64,000 nucleotides of DNA from NCBI GenBank assembly GCA_963797335.1, contig CAWCOU010000006.1, positions 992,001 through 1,056,000 on the forward strand, read 5' to 3'. The DNA is from CAWCOU01 sp963797335 (GTDB lineage Bacteria > Pseudomonadota > Gammaproteobacteria > JAURND01). Numbering within the stretch: position 1 is the first letter of the stretch; the number at the start of each line of letters is the position of its first letter. Below, piece after piece: positions 53,794 through 63,183 of this stretch. Below the pieces are notes generated by a model. That model searched no databases. It saw only the letters and a program-made list of their open reading frames with translations, and was not told the origin of the DNA. The position numbers and the translations under genes are program-made.

Positions 53794-54546
53794 TTACTTA
53801 CCAACCACCAACACCGCATCGGCAACTGGTGTATAACTATTCACGACTAAATTAAAATCGGCAATATGGGCATAAAGCTGGGTCGAATGGCCGCCGTCTA
53901 AATTGAGGGCGTCTGTACAAGCTAAACCACCTTCTGACTCACTCTTTTGCATCCTCGTGGCTAATTCGCTGGTCGACAACAATAATCCATCCGTCGCCAC
54001 CAGCACCACTTTACCCTTATTCGTAATACCCAAGGCCGTGCGGAAATCAGTGGTGGGGGCCAATTTGGGGATGTGGCCGTTGACCACTAAACGCGGGCCG
54101 GCTTGAATAGCAAAATCTGCTTTTAAATCGGCGTGATAGGCTTTGGCCGCGATAATCTCCGGCTTGCCCCCCTGCACTAAGAAAATTCCCCACCAATTCG
54201 TCGATTTAAACGCATTCGTCTGCTGACCATCGCTGATGCGTAAACCCAACGATTTGTAGTCGGGACTGAAAAAACCGCCATTAATCGCAATTAATGCCTT
54301 ATTTTTTTGCATGGCTTCCTGCACCGAAGCAGCATTATCGCTACCGGAATTTAAATTGACGGATTGAAAACGGTAGTGCGCTGGATCAATACGAAAAACC
54401 TGCAAACCACCATCGGGAAATCCGGGGAAATCGGTAAGATGGGCATACTCCATGCCTGGCGCCAGAGTTTGCCAATTGAGGCCGAGCGCGTGGATGCTGC
54501 TGATGGCAAATGCCAAGCAAGCTAATAAAAATGAACGAATTTTCAT
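53794..54546 (-). CDS. Secreted phosphodiester-glycosidase-family protein
   Basis: The 250-residue product has a signal peptide (MKIRSFLLACLAFAISSIHA). Its NAGPA/phosphodiester glycosidase pattern includes ALIAINGGFFSPDYKSLGL, DFAIQAGPRLVVNG, RTALGITNKGKVVLVATDG and CTDALNLDGGHSTQLY (catalytic Asp/Gly loop). It may remove terminal sugars linked by phosphodiester bonds. It diverges from murD. Confidence 0.87.
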   Translation of the reverse strand: MKIRSFLLACLAFAISSIHALGLNWQTLAPGMEYAHLTDFPGFPDGGLQVFRIDPAHYRFQSVNLNSGSDNAASVQEAMQKNKALIAINGGFFSPDYKSLGLRISDGQQTNAFKSTNWWGIFLVQGGKPEIIAAKAYHADLKADFAIQAGPRLVVNGHIPKLAPTTDFRTALGITNKGKVVLVATDGLLLSTSELATRMQKSESEGGLACTDALNLDGGHSTQLYAHIADFNLVVNSYTPVADAVLVVGK

Positions 54547-54590
54547 GATAGCCCTCGTGAAAAAAGCTAAGGACAGTTATTATACCGCGT

Positions 54591-55943
54591 ATGGCACAGA
54601 AAGACGTGAAAAAAATTCATTTCCAAGTTGTCGTCGGTTTGGGTAAAACCGGCTTATCTTGCGTTCGCTATTTAGCGGCCCAGCAGCTGCCTGTGGCCGT
54701 GACCGATAGTCGGGAACAGCCACCCGGGTTGGCGGAACTGTTAGCAGAGTTCCCCGCTATCCACTTAGCCCTAGGTCAGTTTGATACTGAGCTATGCAGC
54801 CAAGCCAGCCGCTTGATCATCAGCCCGGGCGTGTCTTTGCAGGAACCGGCAATCGCTGCAGCCATCGCTAATGGCGTACCTGCCATCGGCGATATTGAAC
54901 TATTTGCTCAAAAAGCGAAAGCTCCGGTTATTGGTATTACCGGTTCTAATGGTAAAAGTACGGTAACCGCATTAGTGACGGCAATGGCAGAGGCAGCACA
55001 ACTGAACGTCCGCGTAGGTGGCAATTTTGGCACGCCAGCACTGGAGCTCTTAACTTCTCCAGAACCCGATTTGTATGTGTTGGAGTTATCCAGCTTTCAA
55101 TTGGAAACCACTTCATCCTTACAAACGGTTGCTGCCACCATTTTAAATCTTAGCGAAGATCATATGGATCGTTATCCCGATCTTGATGCTTATTTACGGG
55201 CAAAACAACGGATTTTTCAGCATTGTGCTACGGCCATTGTGAATCGCGATGATCCCATCACTTGCCAAGATATCTCTTTATCAAGCACGGTTTCCTTTGG
55301 GCTGTCTGTACCCCAACCGGGTCAATTTGGGCTCAGGGAAAAAAATGAGCGCTATTATCTGGCTTATGGGGAACAATGTTTACTCGCCACAGAGCAATTA
55401 CGTATTAAAGGGTATCACAATATAGCAAATGCTTTAGCAGCACTCGCACTGGCTCACACAGCGGGGATATCGCAAGCCGGAATGCTGGCAGCACTTCAAA
55501 ACTTCCCAGGCCTACCTCATCGTTGTCAATGGGTGGGTTGCCATCAGGGCGTCACTTGGTATAACGATTCCAAGGCGACCAATGTCGGGGCTGCAGTTCA
55601 AGCAATTATGGGGCTGGGTGCCGATATTAAAGGCAAGCTAGTGGTTATTGCCGGAGGGATAGGCAAGCATGCGGATTTTTCTCCCCTATGCACGCCGTTA
55701 AAAAATTACGGGCGTCATCTTATTTTAATCGGCCAGGATGCCCCACAAATGCAAGCCACTTTGCAACATTGCATTACCACTAGCCGCGCGGATAGTCTGG
55801 AGCACGCCATCCATTTAGCCCGCGATACCGCTCGAGCAGAGGATGCGGTTCTTTTAGCACCGGCTTGCGCAAGCATGGATATGTTTGATAACTTTGAGCA
55901 TCGTGGTAATGCCTTTATGCAAGCGGTGAAAGCCTTATGGTAA
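54591..55943 (+). CDS. murD: UDP-N-acetylmuramoyl-L-alanine:D-glutamate ligase
   Basis: MurD adds D-Glu to UDP-MurNAc-L-Ala. The 450-residue enzyme shows VVVGLGKTGLSCVRYL at the N-terminus, the ATP loop VIGITGSNGKSTVTAL, ILNLSEDHMDRYP and WYNDSKATNVGAA. No mraY precedes it, which is unlike the usual mraY-murD order. ATG 54591 has no clear ribosome site; GTG 54606 is an alternative. Confidence 0.96.
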   Translation: MAQKDVKKIHFQVVVGLGKTGLSCVRYLAAQQLPVAVTDSREQPPGLAELLAEFPAIHLALGQFDTELCSQASRLIISPGVSLQEPAIAAAIANGVPAIGDIELFAQKAKAPVIGITGSNGKSTVTALVTAMAEAAQLNVRVGGNFGTPALELLTSPEPDLYVLELSSFQLETTSSLQTVAATILNLSEDHMDRYPDLDAYLRAKQRIFQHCATAIVNRDDPITCQDISLSSTVSFGLSVPQPGQFGLREKNERYYLAYGEQCLLATEQLRIKGYHNIANALAALALAHTAGISQAGMLAALQNFPGLPHRCQWVGCHQGVTWYNDSKATNVGAAVQAIMGLGADIKGKLVVIAGGIGKHADFSPLCTPLKNYGRHLILIGQDAPQMQATLQHCITTSRADSLEHAIHLARDTARAEDAVLLAPACASMDMFDNFEHRGNAFMQAVKALW

Positions 55944-57112
55944 GCGGACGTTCCAAAAAATCTATCCAGTTAGATCCTTGCCTGCTGTTTTGTTCGCTGG
56001 CTCTGCTGGGGTTGGGGTTATTGATGGTCGCTTCTTCTTCCATCGTGATTTCCGATCGTGCTTTCGGATATCCTTTTTATTATTTAATTCGTCAAACCAT
56101 TTATTTGCTGCTGGGATTGCTGTTAATCGCCTTTGTTGTTCGCGTGCCCATGGCCTATTGGCAAAAAATCAGTGGCTATTTAATCTTAGCCGGCTTTTTT
56201 CTGCTGTTGCTGGTATTAGTTCCCGGCGTTGGCCGCGAAGTGAACGGTAGCATGCGCTGGATTATTTTTGGGCCATTTTCATTGCAGGTTTCCGAGTTAG
56301 TCAAAATCTGCGTCATCATCTACCTCGCTGGTTATTTGGTGCGACGCCAAGACGAAGTACAAACGCGCATTCGCGGTTTTATTAAACCGCTCATACTGAT
56401 TGCCGGCATTGCCTTATTACTCTTACAAGAACCGGATTTTGGCGCCACCGTGGTCATCGTTAGCACGGCACTGGGCATGTTATTTATCGCCGGTGTGCGA
56501 TTATGGCAATTTGCATTTCTGCTCATCATGGCTATGGTGTCGTTGGCTATTCTGGCCATCTCGGTACCTTATCGATTACTACGTTTAACGACTTTTTTGC
56601 ACCCATGGGCTAACCCTTTCGATACCGGTTACCAACTGACGCAATCGCTCATTGCGTTTGGTCGAGGCGGCGTATTCGGTGTGGGCTTGGGTAACAGTGT
56701 GCAAAAATTATTTTACCTGCCGGAAGCGCACACCGATTTTCTTTTCGCTGTATTAGGTGAAGAATTAGGCTTGCTCGGTCAATTGGCGGTGGTGGCCTTA
56801 TTTAGTGCCTTAGTCGTCCGAGCCATCTTAGTCAGTTACCGAGCTTACCGAAACGGCCATTTTTTTACGGCGTACTTAGGATGCGGTTTAAGCTTATGCC
56901 TGGGACTACAGACCATGATTAACATGGGAGTGAATCTTGGTATTCTGCCCACCAAAGGGTTAACCTTACCGCTGATGAGCTACGGCGGCACCAGCTTGTG
57001 GGTAAGCTGTTTAATGGTAGGGATATTGCTACGAGTCGCTTTCGAGTCGCCGTACAAAAACGTCAACATGCCTAGTATCGATCGTCATTTGTTGCGAGAG
57101 CGCGCCTCATGA
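55937..57112 (+). CDS. ftsW: Peptidoglycan glycosyltransferase FtsW
   Basis: FtsW is the division-specific SEDS polymerase. The 391-residue protein has ten hydrophobic segments, MRWIIFGPFSLQVSELVKI, LQEPDFGATVVI, HTDFLFAVLGEELG and the late GLTLPLMSYGGTSLW, all standard SEDS motifs. It overlaps murD and murG by a few bases on each side. Confidence 0.96.
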   Translation: MVSGRSKKSIQLDPCLLFCSLALLGLGLLMVASSSIVISDRAFGYPFYYLIRQTIYLLLGLLLIAFVVRVPMAYWQKISGYLILAGFFLLLLVLVPGVGREVNGSMRWIIFGPFSLQVSELVKICVIIYLAGYLVRRQDEVQTRIRGFIKPLILIAGIALLLLQEPDFGATVVIVSTALGMLFIAGVRLWQFAFLLIMAMVSLAILAISVPYRLLRLTTFLHPWANPFDTGYQLTQSLIAFGRGGVFGVGLGNSVQKLFYLPEAHTDFLFAVLGEELGLLGQLAVVALFSALVVRAILVSYRAYRNGHFFTAYLGCGLSLCLGLQTMINMGVNLGILPTKGLTLPLMSYGGTSLWVSCLMVGILLRVAFESPYKNVNMPSIDRHLLRERAS

Positions 57113-58230
57113 CCACAGAAACCCATGCGCACATCCCCCAAAAAATCCTGATTATTGCCAGTGGCACAGGTGGGCATATTATTCCCGCGTTAGCGGTAGC
57201 ACAGTGCTTGGCAACGAAACCAACCGAATTACACTGGTTAGGTACAAGCCATGGCCTCGAACAACGATTAGTACCTACAGACCGTATTACCATGCACGCG
57301 ATTCAAGCTTACGGTGTGCGTGGCAAAGGATTACTTGGCTGGTCTGTAGCGCCCCTTCGTATGTTGCGTGCTTTTTGGCAGGCGCGACGCATTTTAAAGC
57401 AAATACGACCCACGGTGGTCGTAGGTTTTGGCGGCTTTGTCACTTTACCAGCTGGCTTAGCCGCTCGCTGGCTTGGCATACCGTTAATCATTCAGGAACA
57501 AAATGCCATCGCAGGCTGGTCCAATAAATTACTGGCTGTTTTGGCAATACAGATCTACGAAGGTTTCCCTCATACTTTTCGTCATGCCGTGGCCAGCGGG
57601 AATCCCGTTCGCATGGATATTGTGCAAATTCCACCACCGATGCAGCGATTGGCAGATCGACAAGGCCCACTCCGTTTATTGATTTGCGGGGGCAGCCAAG
57701 GCGCCGCCATTTTTAACCGAATTTTGCCAGAGGCTTTAGCTCAGTTCAGCGCGGAACAATGCCCTGAAGTGTGGCATTCTGCTGGTAAAAATCAGGCCGC
57801 TACCACTGCTGCGGCTTATCGAGAACTCGGCATTAAATCCAGAGTCGTGGAGTTTATCGACGATATGGCCAGTGCTTACGCATGGGCGGATTTAGTGATT
57901 TGCCGCGCGGGCGCTTTAACGATAGCGGAATTAACGGCTGCGGGTGTGGGCAGTATTTTAATACCTTACCCATTCGCTGCTGGCGATCATCAAAGTAAAA
58001 ATGCAGCCTGGTTGGTGAATGGGCAAGCCGCCCTCGCCATCCGACAAGATAATTTGCAAGCCCAATCATTGGCTAATTTATTAATGAGTTTACAGAAAGA
58101 TCGTTCCCGCTTATTGGCAATGGCAGAAGCCGCTCGCCGTTTGGCGATGCCGCATGCCGCAGATACGGTTGCGGAAGGCGTATTCACCCATAGTCGTCAA
58201 GCTAAAAAAAGAGAGAGCCAGTTATGCTAA
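57109..58230 (+). CDS. murG: Lipid II-forming N-acetylglucosaminyltransferase
   Basis: MurG transfers GlcNAc onto lipid I at the inner membrane. The 373-residue GT28 protein shows SGTGGHIIPALAVAQ, VVGFGGFVTLPAG, IQEQNAIAGWSNK, GGSQGAAIFN and the donor site CRAGALTIAELTAAG. ftsQ and murC/ddl are not downstream; a HAD phosphatase follows instead. Confidence 0.95.
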   Translation: MTTETHAHIPQKILIIASGTGGHIIPALAVAQCLATKPTELHWLGTSHGLEQRLVPTDRITMHAIQAYGVRGKGLLGWSVAPLRMLRAFWQARRILKQIRPTVVVGFGGFVTLPAGLAARWLGIPLIIQEQNAIAGWSNKLLAVLAIQIYEGFPHTFRHAVASGNPVRMDIVQIPPPMQRLADRQGPLRLLICGGSQGAAIFNRILPEALAQFSAEQCPEVWHSAGKNQAATTAAAYRELGIKSRVVEFIDDMASAYAWADLVICRAGALTIAELTAAGVGSILIPYPFAAGDHQSKNAAWLVNGQAALAIRQDNLQAQSLANLLMSLQKDRSRLLAMAEAARRLAMPHAADTVAEGVFTHSRQAKKRESQLC

Positions 58231-58940
58231 AACGTCATCTTGTTTTATTTGATATGGACAATACCTTAGTTTCTGCGGATACAGTCGGTCTTTGGAGTGA
58301 TTTTTTGAAACATAAGGGTCTGCTCGATGCCGATGAACTCGCGAAATGGGATAAATTTCATGAAGATTACGTCCGCGGCTGTTTAGATGTCAACGCCAGT
58401 TTTTGTTTTGAACTTAGCATTTTCAAAAAAATACCGATAGACCGCCGAGAACCGTGGCTGCAAGAGCTTTTTCAAGAACATATTCTACCGAAAATTTCCC
58501 GCGCTGGCTTACGTTTGATTGAGGCGTATAAACGCCAACCCAATACATTAGTTATTTTAATCACAGCCACTTTGGCGTTTATCGCTAGACATGTGGCCGA
58601 CTACACGCAAGTGGATGATCTTATTGCCACTCAACCTGAAATCATCAACGGTGAATACACGGGGTTCGTTTCCGGCATACCGAGCCTAGGCTCAGGCAAA
58701 GCGCAACGTTACGAACAATGGTTGGAAAAAAATCAAATCACACCGTTACAAACTGTGTTGTACAGCGACTCTATCAATGATCTGCCATTACTCAGCTTGG
58801 TAAAAAAACCCATCGTGGTTGACCCCGATGAAAAATTACACCACATCGCGCTCTTGAAAAATTGGCCGATTATTAGCTTAAGAAATCCTCAGCACAACGA
58901 TCCGTTGTTAGAACCTGTGGTATTGGATGAGCAAGCCTAA
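58224..58940 (+). CDS. HAD-IB family phosphatase (SerB/CicA-like)
   Basis: The 238-residue protein has HAD motif I FDMDNTLVSADT, the Thr of ILITATLAFIARH, Lys in GSGKAQRYEQWL and YSDSINDLPLLSLV. It fits the HAD-IB subfamily related to phosphoserine phosphatase. The substrate is unknown. It overlaps murG by seven bases. Confidence 0.9.
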   Translation: MLKRHLVLFDMDNTLVSADTVGLWSDFLKHKGLLDADELAKWDKFHEDYVRGCLDVNASFCFELSIFKKIPIDRREPWLQELFQEHILPKISRAGLRLIEAYKRQPNTLVILITATLAFIARHVADYTQVDDLIATQPEIINGEYTGFVSGIPSLGSGKAQRYEQWLEKNQITPLQTVLYSDSINDLPLLSLVKKPIVVDPDEKLHHIALLKNWPIISLRNPQHNDPLLEPVVLDEQA

Positions 58941-58980
58941 GAAAAAAATTTCATCGCTCATTTGTTCTTTGCCTCATGAG

Positions 58981-60003
58981 CTAAAATGAAGCCTTAATCG
59001 AGGGATCGTCAGGGTTCTTTTTTTTCTTCTGTTTTTTTGCCGTTTTTTTGTTTTGCAATTTAGCAAATCGCTTATCCTGTCTTGAAATTTCTTGCAGATA
59101 AAGCATCATCTCTTGAGAGGACAGTTTGCTAATATCAGGCGCCTTTAAAACATAACTTTTTTCTGGGTTCTTGGTCCAGAAATTGTCCTGATACATACTG
59201 CATTTTTTATTCTTTTCTTCTTTGATGTCTTCCGACCGACATATACCCACAGGCTCGTTCACTCGTTGAAAAAGGTTTGACAGGTTCCACGGATCACAGA
59301 TCATTGAAAACGACTCACTACTAACCCTTAATATCGTGTGTATGAATTTTTCTTTATTTGTCTCCAGGGATTTGTGTTTTACCTCATCATAATTCAATGT
59401 CGTGTTCTGAGAGAGTATAATCGGCTGTTGAGATAATATCACTGCGACTTTGGCTGCCCCTCCTGCGCAATTAGGGGTAATTGATTGTTCCAACAAAAAA
59501 CCTCGATATTGTAAATAATTCATTAACCTTTCGTTTTTTATGCCCTGGGCGATAAAACGATCTCTCACACCCGCCGCTGATTTCAAGGCATTTTTATAAG
59601 TTTGGCCTCTGATCTGATTCAAGTTTTCCAAATCCTCACCACGTGTCATGTACTCACCTATTCTCGGCTTATTCAATGGCGATAGATCCATGGCTACTTG
59701 ATCGCAAACGCTTTCCACACATGCCTCAAGGGAACCTCCCTGTTGACATTGCAGATTATCAAAAATGGTAGAATAGGAAGTGGGTTTGGATGGAGTTTTT
59801 CTCGTCGGCTGGAAGCCCAAACTGATCAACCATGTGGGTTGTGTTATCGCCACCCCTCCCAAAATGGCTAGACAAAAAACGATCATTGATTTTCTATACG
59901 ATACACTGGCAACCTTAGCGTCTTTCGTTGATGTTTCATTTGGAACTGTTTGTGAACCAGGCACATTTCCCTTATCTCTTCTTACCTTCCGATCTCTAGA
60001 CAT
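58981..60003 (-). CDS. Candidate effector with one membrane segment and a possible Cys-His-Asp triad
   Basis: The 340-residue protein has a charged N-terminus, one membrane segment (38-60), a domain with several cysteines and a very basic tail (KKTAKKQKKKKNP). The order NCAGGAAKVAVIL (Cys179), FIHTILRVS (His222) and MICDPWNL (Asp237) resembles a C-H-D papain-like protease layout (GNC.../H.fvvi.../vDPW), known in several bacterial effectors. I cannot confirm the fold. It is a lone gene converging with the HAD gene. Confidence 0.6.
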   Translation of the reverse strand: MSRDRKVRRDKGNVPGSQTVPNETSTKDAKVASVSYRKSMIVFCLAILGGVAITQPTWLISLGFQPTRKTPSKPTSYSTIFDNLQCQQGGSLEACVESVCDQVAMDLSPLNKPRIGEYMTRGEDLENLNQIRGQTYKNALKSAAGVRDRFIAQGIKNERLMNYLQYRGFLLEQSITPNCAGGAAKVAVILSQQPIILSQNTTLNYDEVKHKSLETNKEKFIHTILRVSSESFSMICDPWNLSNLFQRVNEPVGICRSEDIKEEKNKKCSMYQDNFWTKNPEKSYVLKAPDISKLSSQEMMLYLQEISRQDKRFAKLQNKKTAKKQKKKKNPDDPSIKASF

Positions 60004-60161
60004 ATTTACCCCACCGTTTGCGTGATATTTAGTGGGTCACTATAGGCGCTAATTATTAAGAAAAAATTAGGCTCTGTTGTAAATCGGCGTGGTAACTCTG
60101 TAGGGTACAAACATTAAAAAAATTTTAAAGGGACTTTTTTGAGAGACGCTCAAGGGCAAAA

Positions 60162-60190
60162 TTGACAACATCTCGACAGGGGTATAGAAT
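60162..60190 (+). promoter_or_regulatory. Strong sigma-70 promoter for the 60240 gene
   Basis: TTGACA (60162-60167) and TAGAAT (60185-60190) are separated by 17 bases, about 50 bases before the start of the small secreted protein. Confidence 0.75.
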
Positions 60191-60239
60191 TCGTTCTGCT
60201 CTAAATTGAGCAACTTTCCTATTATCTATGTGAGTTTTT

Positions 60240-60527
60240 ATGAAAAATACTATTCGTAAGTCAGTTTTAATGTTAGCTGCCACTCTTTTTTGCGCTTCTT
60301 CTGCGTTTGCTGCGGAAAGTGCTTTGCAAACGCAAGCGGTGCAAGATCAGTTAAAAAGCACCAATGCCACTGAAAAGCAAGAACATTACAATCGCGCTAA
60401 AGAAGGTTATAAGAATTTAACTCCGGATGAACAAGACAGATTAAAGTCTGATGAATTACAGCATCGTCAAAACATTCATAATTATCGCGTCAAACAGATT
60501 CAAGAAAAAAATCAAGTTCAACAATAA
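60240..60527 (+). CDS. Small secreted helical protein
   Basis: The 95-residue product has a clear signal peptide (MKNTIRKSVLMLAATLFCAS to AFA/AE). A charged, Gln-rich helical chain follows with YKNLTPDEQDRLKSDELQHR. The LTPDEQ pattern recalls the repeats of the protein at 6212. It has a strong promoter and a strong terminator, so it is probably a monocistronic, well-expressed envelope protein. Function unknown. Confidence 0.8.
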   Translation: MKNTIRKSVLMLAATLFCASSAFAAESALQTQAVQDQLKSTNATEKQEHYNRAKEGYKNLTPDEQDRLKSDELQHRQNIHNYRVKQIQEKNQVQQ

Positions 60528-60533
60528 TCACAT

Positions 60534-60576
60534 CCCCAGGAACGCAGGCGGCTCGCTCGCGTTCCTGGGGTTTTTT
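60534..60576 (+). terminator. Rho-independent terminator
   Basis: CCCCAGGAACGC and GCGTTCCTGGGG form a 12-bp perfect stem with a 13-base loop, followed by TTTTTT. Confidence 0.92.
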
Positions 60577-60582
60577 CTTTCT

Positions 60583-61785
60583 TTACTTTCTTCTATTTCC
60601 CAGCGGCATGAACGCTTGAATGCCGGTAATAGCATTACCTAGAATTAATGCGTGAATATCGGCTGTGCCTTCGTAGGTTTTGACAGCTTCGAGGTTCTCC
60701 ATATGGCGCATGACGTGAAACTCATCGACGATGCCATTTCCGCCGAGCATATCTCTGGCCTGGCGAGCCACTTCTAAAGCTACTAACGTCGAGTTGCGCT
60801 TAATCATGGAAATACATTCGGTGGCAACCCTGCCTTTTTCACGCATTCGACCGACGCGCAAACACGCTTGCAAGCCCAGGGCAATTTGGGTTTGCATATC
60901 CGCCAATTTATATTGAATTAATTGATTGGCAGCTAATGGATTGCCAAATTGGTGTCGATCCAATACGTATTGGCGCGCTGATTCCCAGCAAAATTCTGCC
61001 GCTCCTAACGCACCCCAGGCAATACCAAAGCGCGCATTTTCTAAGCAACCAATCGGGCCGCTTAGACCTTCGATATTTGGGAACATATTCTCTTCCGGCA
61101 CAAAAACCTCACCCATGACAATTTCGCCGGTGATCGACGCGCGCAAGGCACATTTACCTTCAATTTTAGGGGCTGATAAACCTTTCATGCCTTTTTCTAA
61201 AATAAAACCACGAACACGGCCTGCCTCGTTCTTGGCCCAGATAATAAAAACATCGGCAATGGGTGAATTAGTGATCCACATTTTTGTACCGGTGAGGGTA
61301 TAACCACCGGCCGTTTTTCTCGCTTTGGTTTCCATACCCGCAGGATCGGAACCATGGTTTGGCTCGGTTAGACCAAAACAACCAATCCATTCTCCTGTGG
61401 CCAGTTTTGGTAAGTATTTTTCTTTCTGAGCCGGGGAGCCGTAGACATCAATAGGGTGCATCACTAAACTGGATTGCACACTCATCGCCGAACGATAAGC
61501 CGAATCCACTCGCTCCACCTCGCGTGCAATTAATCCATAGCTAACATCATTCACACCGGCACAACCATAGCCATGGATGGTGACTCCTAGTAAGCCAGCC
61601 TCACCGAGTTCGCGCATGATTTCGGGGTCAAAATAGTCCTCCCGATAATTTTTTAAGATACGCGGCATTAATCGCTCGCGACAAAATCCGGCAGCGCTAT
61701 CTTGAATCAGGCGTTCTTCGCTAGTCAGTTGCTCACGGAGCAATAGGGGATCTGACCAATTATACGGTGTGCGTGTTGCTGACAT
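60583..61785 (-). CDS. gcdH: Glutaryl-CoA dehydrogenase
   Basis: GcdH oxidises and decarboxylates glutaryl-CoA to crotonyl-CoA in lysine/tryptophan breakdown. The 400-residue acyl-CoA dehydrogenase has the GcdH-specific Arg in SAYRSAMSVQSSLVMHPI (Arg98), CFGLTEPNHGSDPAGMETKA, WITNSPIADVFIIWAK and the catalytic Glu in KTYEGTADIHALILG. ATG 61785 follows AGGAGA. With the carboxylase at 17732 it points to amino-acid catabolism as a carbon source. Confidence 0.95.
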   Translation of the reverse strand: MSATRTPYNWSDPLLLREQLTSEERLIQDSAAGFCRERLMPRILKNYREDYFDPEIMRELGEAGLLGVTIHGYGCAGVNDVSYGLIAREVERVDSAYRSAMSVQSSLVMHPIDVYGSPAQKEKYLPKLATGEWIGCFGLTEPNHGSDPAGMETKARKTAGGYTLTGTKMWITNSPIADVFIIWAKNEAGRVRGFILEKGMKGLSAPKIEGKCALRASITGEIVMGEVFVPEENMFPNIEGLSGPIGCLENARFGIAWGALGAAEFCWESARQYVLDRHQFGNPLAANQLIQYKLADMQTQIALGLQACLRVGRMREKGRVATECISMIKRNSTLVALEVARQARDMLGGNGIVDEFHVMRHMENLEAVKTYEGTADIHALILGNAITGIQAFMPLGNRRK

Positions 61786-62021
61786 ATGCATCTCCTGATA
61801 TAAATGTCCTACTTGGCATAACCCGCTTGTCCAAAAATTAGGATGTGATTTTTGAATCATAGCTATTTCAGTGGGGGTAGTACATTATTTCATAAAAGCG
61901 TGGTGGCCTTCGTGCTTAGAATTCCGGAAATTGAGGTAACTGTCCGTACGCCAAGTATCATTATTTTTAGTAAATAATTATTGTTTTTTATGAAATAACT
62001 GTGAGTAACGGCGATTTCCCC

Positions 62022-62051
62022 TTGAAATCCCTTGTACAATTCTGCTACAAT
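62022..62051 (+). promoter_or_regulatory. Probable sigma-70 promoter of ahpC
   Basis: TTGAAA (62022-62027) and TACAAT (62046-62051) have an 18-base spacer, about 80 bases before the ahpC start. The rest of the 61786-62133 gap is AT-rich with no ORF. No clear OxyR site could be defined by eye. Confidence 0.6.
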
Positions 62052-62133
62052 ATCCTATCTTAAAGTTTACTTCTTTATTCACATTTTCTTGGCCGTGTGA
62101 TCCCCCTTTTTATTTATTTTTTAGGAGAACTAA

Positions 62134-62730
62134 ATGTTAGTATGCCGTAAAGCACCCGATTTCCAAGCCACAGCTGTATTGGCGAATGGTCAGATCGAGC
62201 CAAACTATAACCTGAACAAAGCGATAGCCAATAAATATGGCCTGATTGTCTTCTACCCCTTGGATTTTACCTTTGTTTGCCCCACCGAATTGATTGCGCT
62301 AAATAATCGCATTGACGATTTTAAAAGCCGAAATGTGGAAGTGATTGCTATTTCCATCGATTCCGCATTTGCTCATATCGCCTGGCGCAATACGCCTGTC
62401 GAAAAGGGCGGAGTGGGTCCTTTGCAATATACCTTGGTTGCTGATATCAAGCACGATATCGCTAAAGCCTACGGCGTTGAAGGCGAAGATGGTTTGGCGT
62501 TACGTGGTACATTCTTGATCGATCGCGAAGGGATTGTTCGCAGTCAGATCGTTAATGATAAACCGATTGGTCGCAATATTGATGAATTAGTGCGTTTGGT
62601 CGACGCCTTGCAATTCCATGAAAACCACGGTGAAGTGTGCCCGGCGGGATGGGAGAAAGGCCGTAAAGCTTTCCAAGCCTCAGCCGAAGGAGTTGCTGCG
62701 TATTTAGCACAGAACGCAGAGGAACTGTAA
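62134..62730 (+). CDS. ahpC: 2-Cys peroxiredoxin (AhpC/Prx1 type)
   Basis: The 198-residue thiol peroxidase reduces peroxides. The peroxidatic Cys is in FYPLDFTFVCPTELIALN (about residue 50) and the resolving Cys in HGEVCPAGW (about 170). FLIDREGIVR is typical. The C-terminal GW-x-KG pattern fits typical 2-Cys peroxiredoxins. A TAGGAGA ribosome site supports ATG 62134. The reductase partner is not adjacent. Confidence 0.96.
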   Translation: MLVCRKAPDFQATAVLANGQIEPNYNLNKAIANKYGLIVFYPLDFTFVCPTELIALNNRIDDFKSRNVEVIAISIDSAFAHIAWRNTPVEKGGVGPLQYTLVADIKHDIAKAYGVEGEDGLALRGTFLIDREGIVRSQIVNDKPIGRNIDELVRLVDALQFHENHGEVCPAGWEKGRKAFQASAEGVAAYLAQNAEEL

Positions 62731-63183
62731 GCGCATTCTATTGCAGGGTGAGCAAACTGTCTTGCTCACCCCCCCTGTTGGTACTTCATTCATATTCCCT
62801 CCATCTTATAGTATCCACCCCTAAATTCAAAATTGCCTCCTATTCCTTAAGACTTCCTTTAAAAGAAAATATAATATAAAATTTTTCTCAGGAGTAAAGT
62901 CTGGGTGCTTTCCAGCGCCTTCCTGGGACTGTGGGCCACCCCCAGGAAAATATCTCCTTTGCCCTTTAGCTCCATGGCAGTCGCATTGAATTTCATATAC
63001 CTTCACCAAGTACGTCGTCCCGGCATGGGTGCCGGGATCCAGACCGCAGGAAAGCGAAACTTTAACTTCTAACCACAACAATTTTCAGCTCGGATCAGTC
63101 CATACGCTTGGTTTTCCGTTTAGTCATTTCATCAAAAGTTTAAATAACAGAAATCAGATCACTGCATTTCATAGAGGAAAAAA
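62731..63183. other. Intergenic region with hairpin and a repeat
   Basis: A 10-bp hairpin (GGGTGAGCAA/TTGCTCACCC, 62746-62771) follows ahpC and probably ends its transcript, although there is no T-run. The rest is AT-rich, with a family C repeat at 63013-63042. No ORF is convincing. Confidence 0.6.
63013..63042. repeat. Palindromic repeat, family C
   Basis: CGTCGTCCCGGCATGGGTGC continues to a GGGATCCAG end. The stem is CCCGGCA/TGCCGGG. It is related to the unit at 14238-14283; a degenerate version lies near 30228-30258. Confidence 0.7.

Noticed and set aside
62827..63081. 84-codon minus frame after ahpC
   Set aside because: It runs through a family C repeat, has no ribosome site and no coherent protein character.
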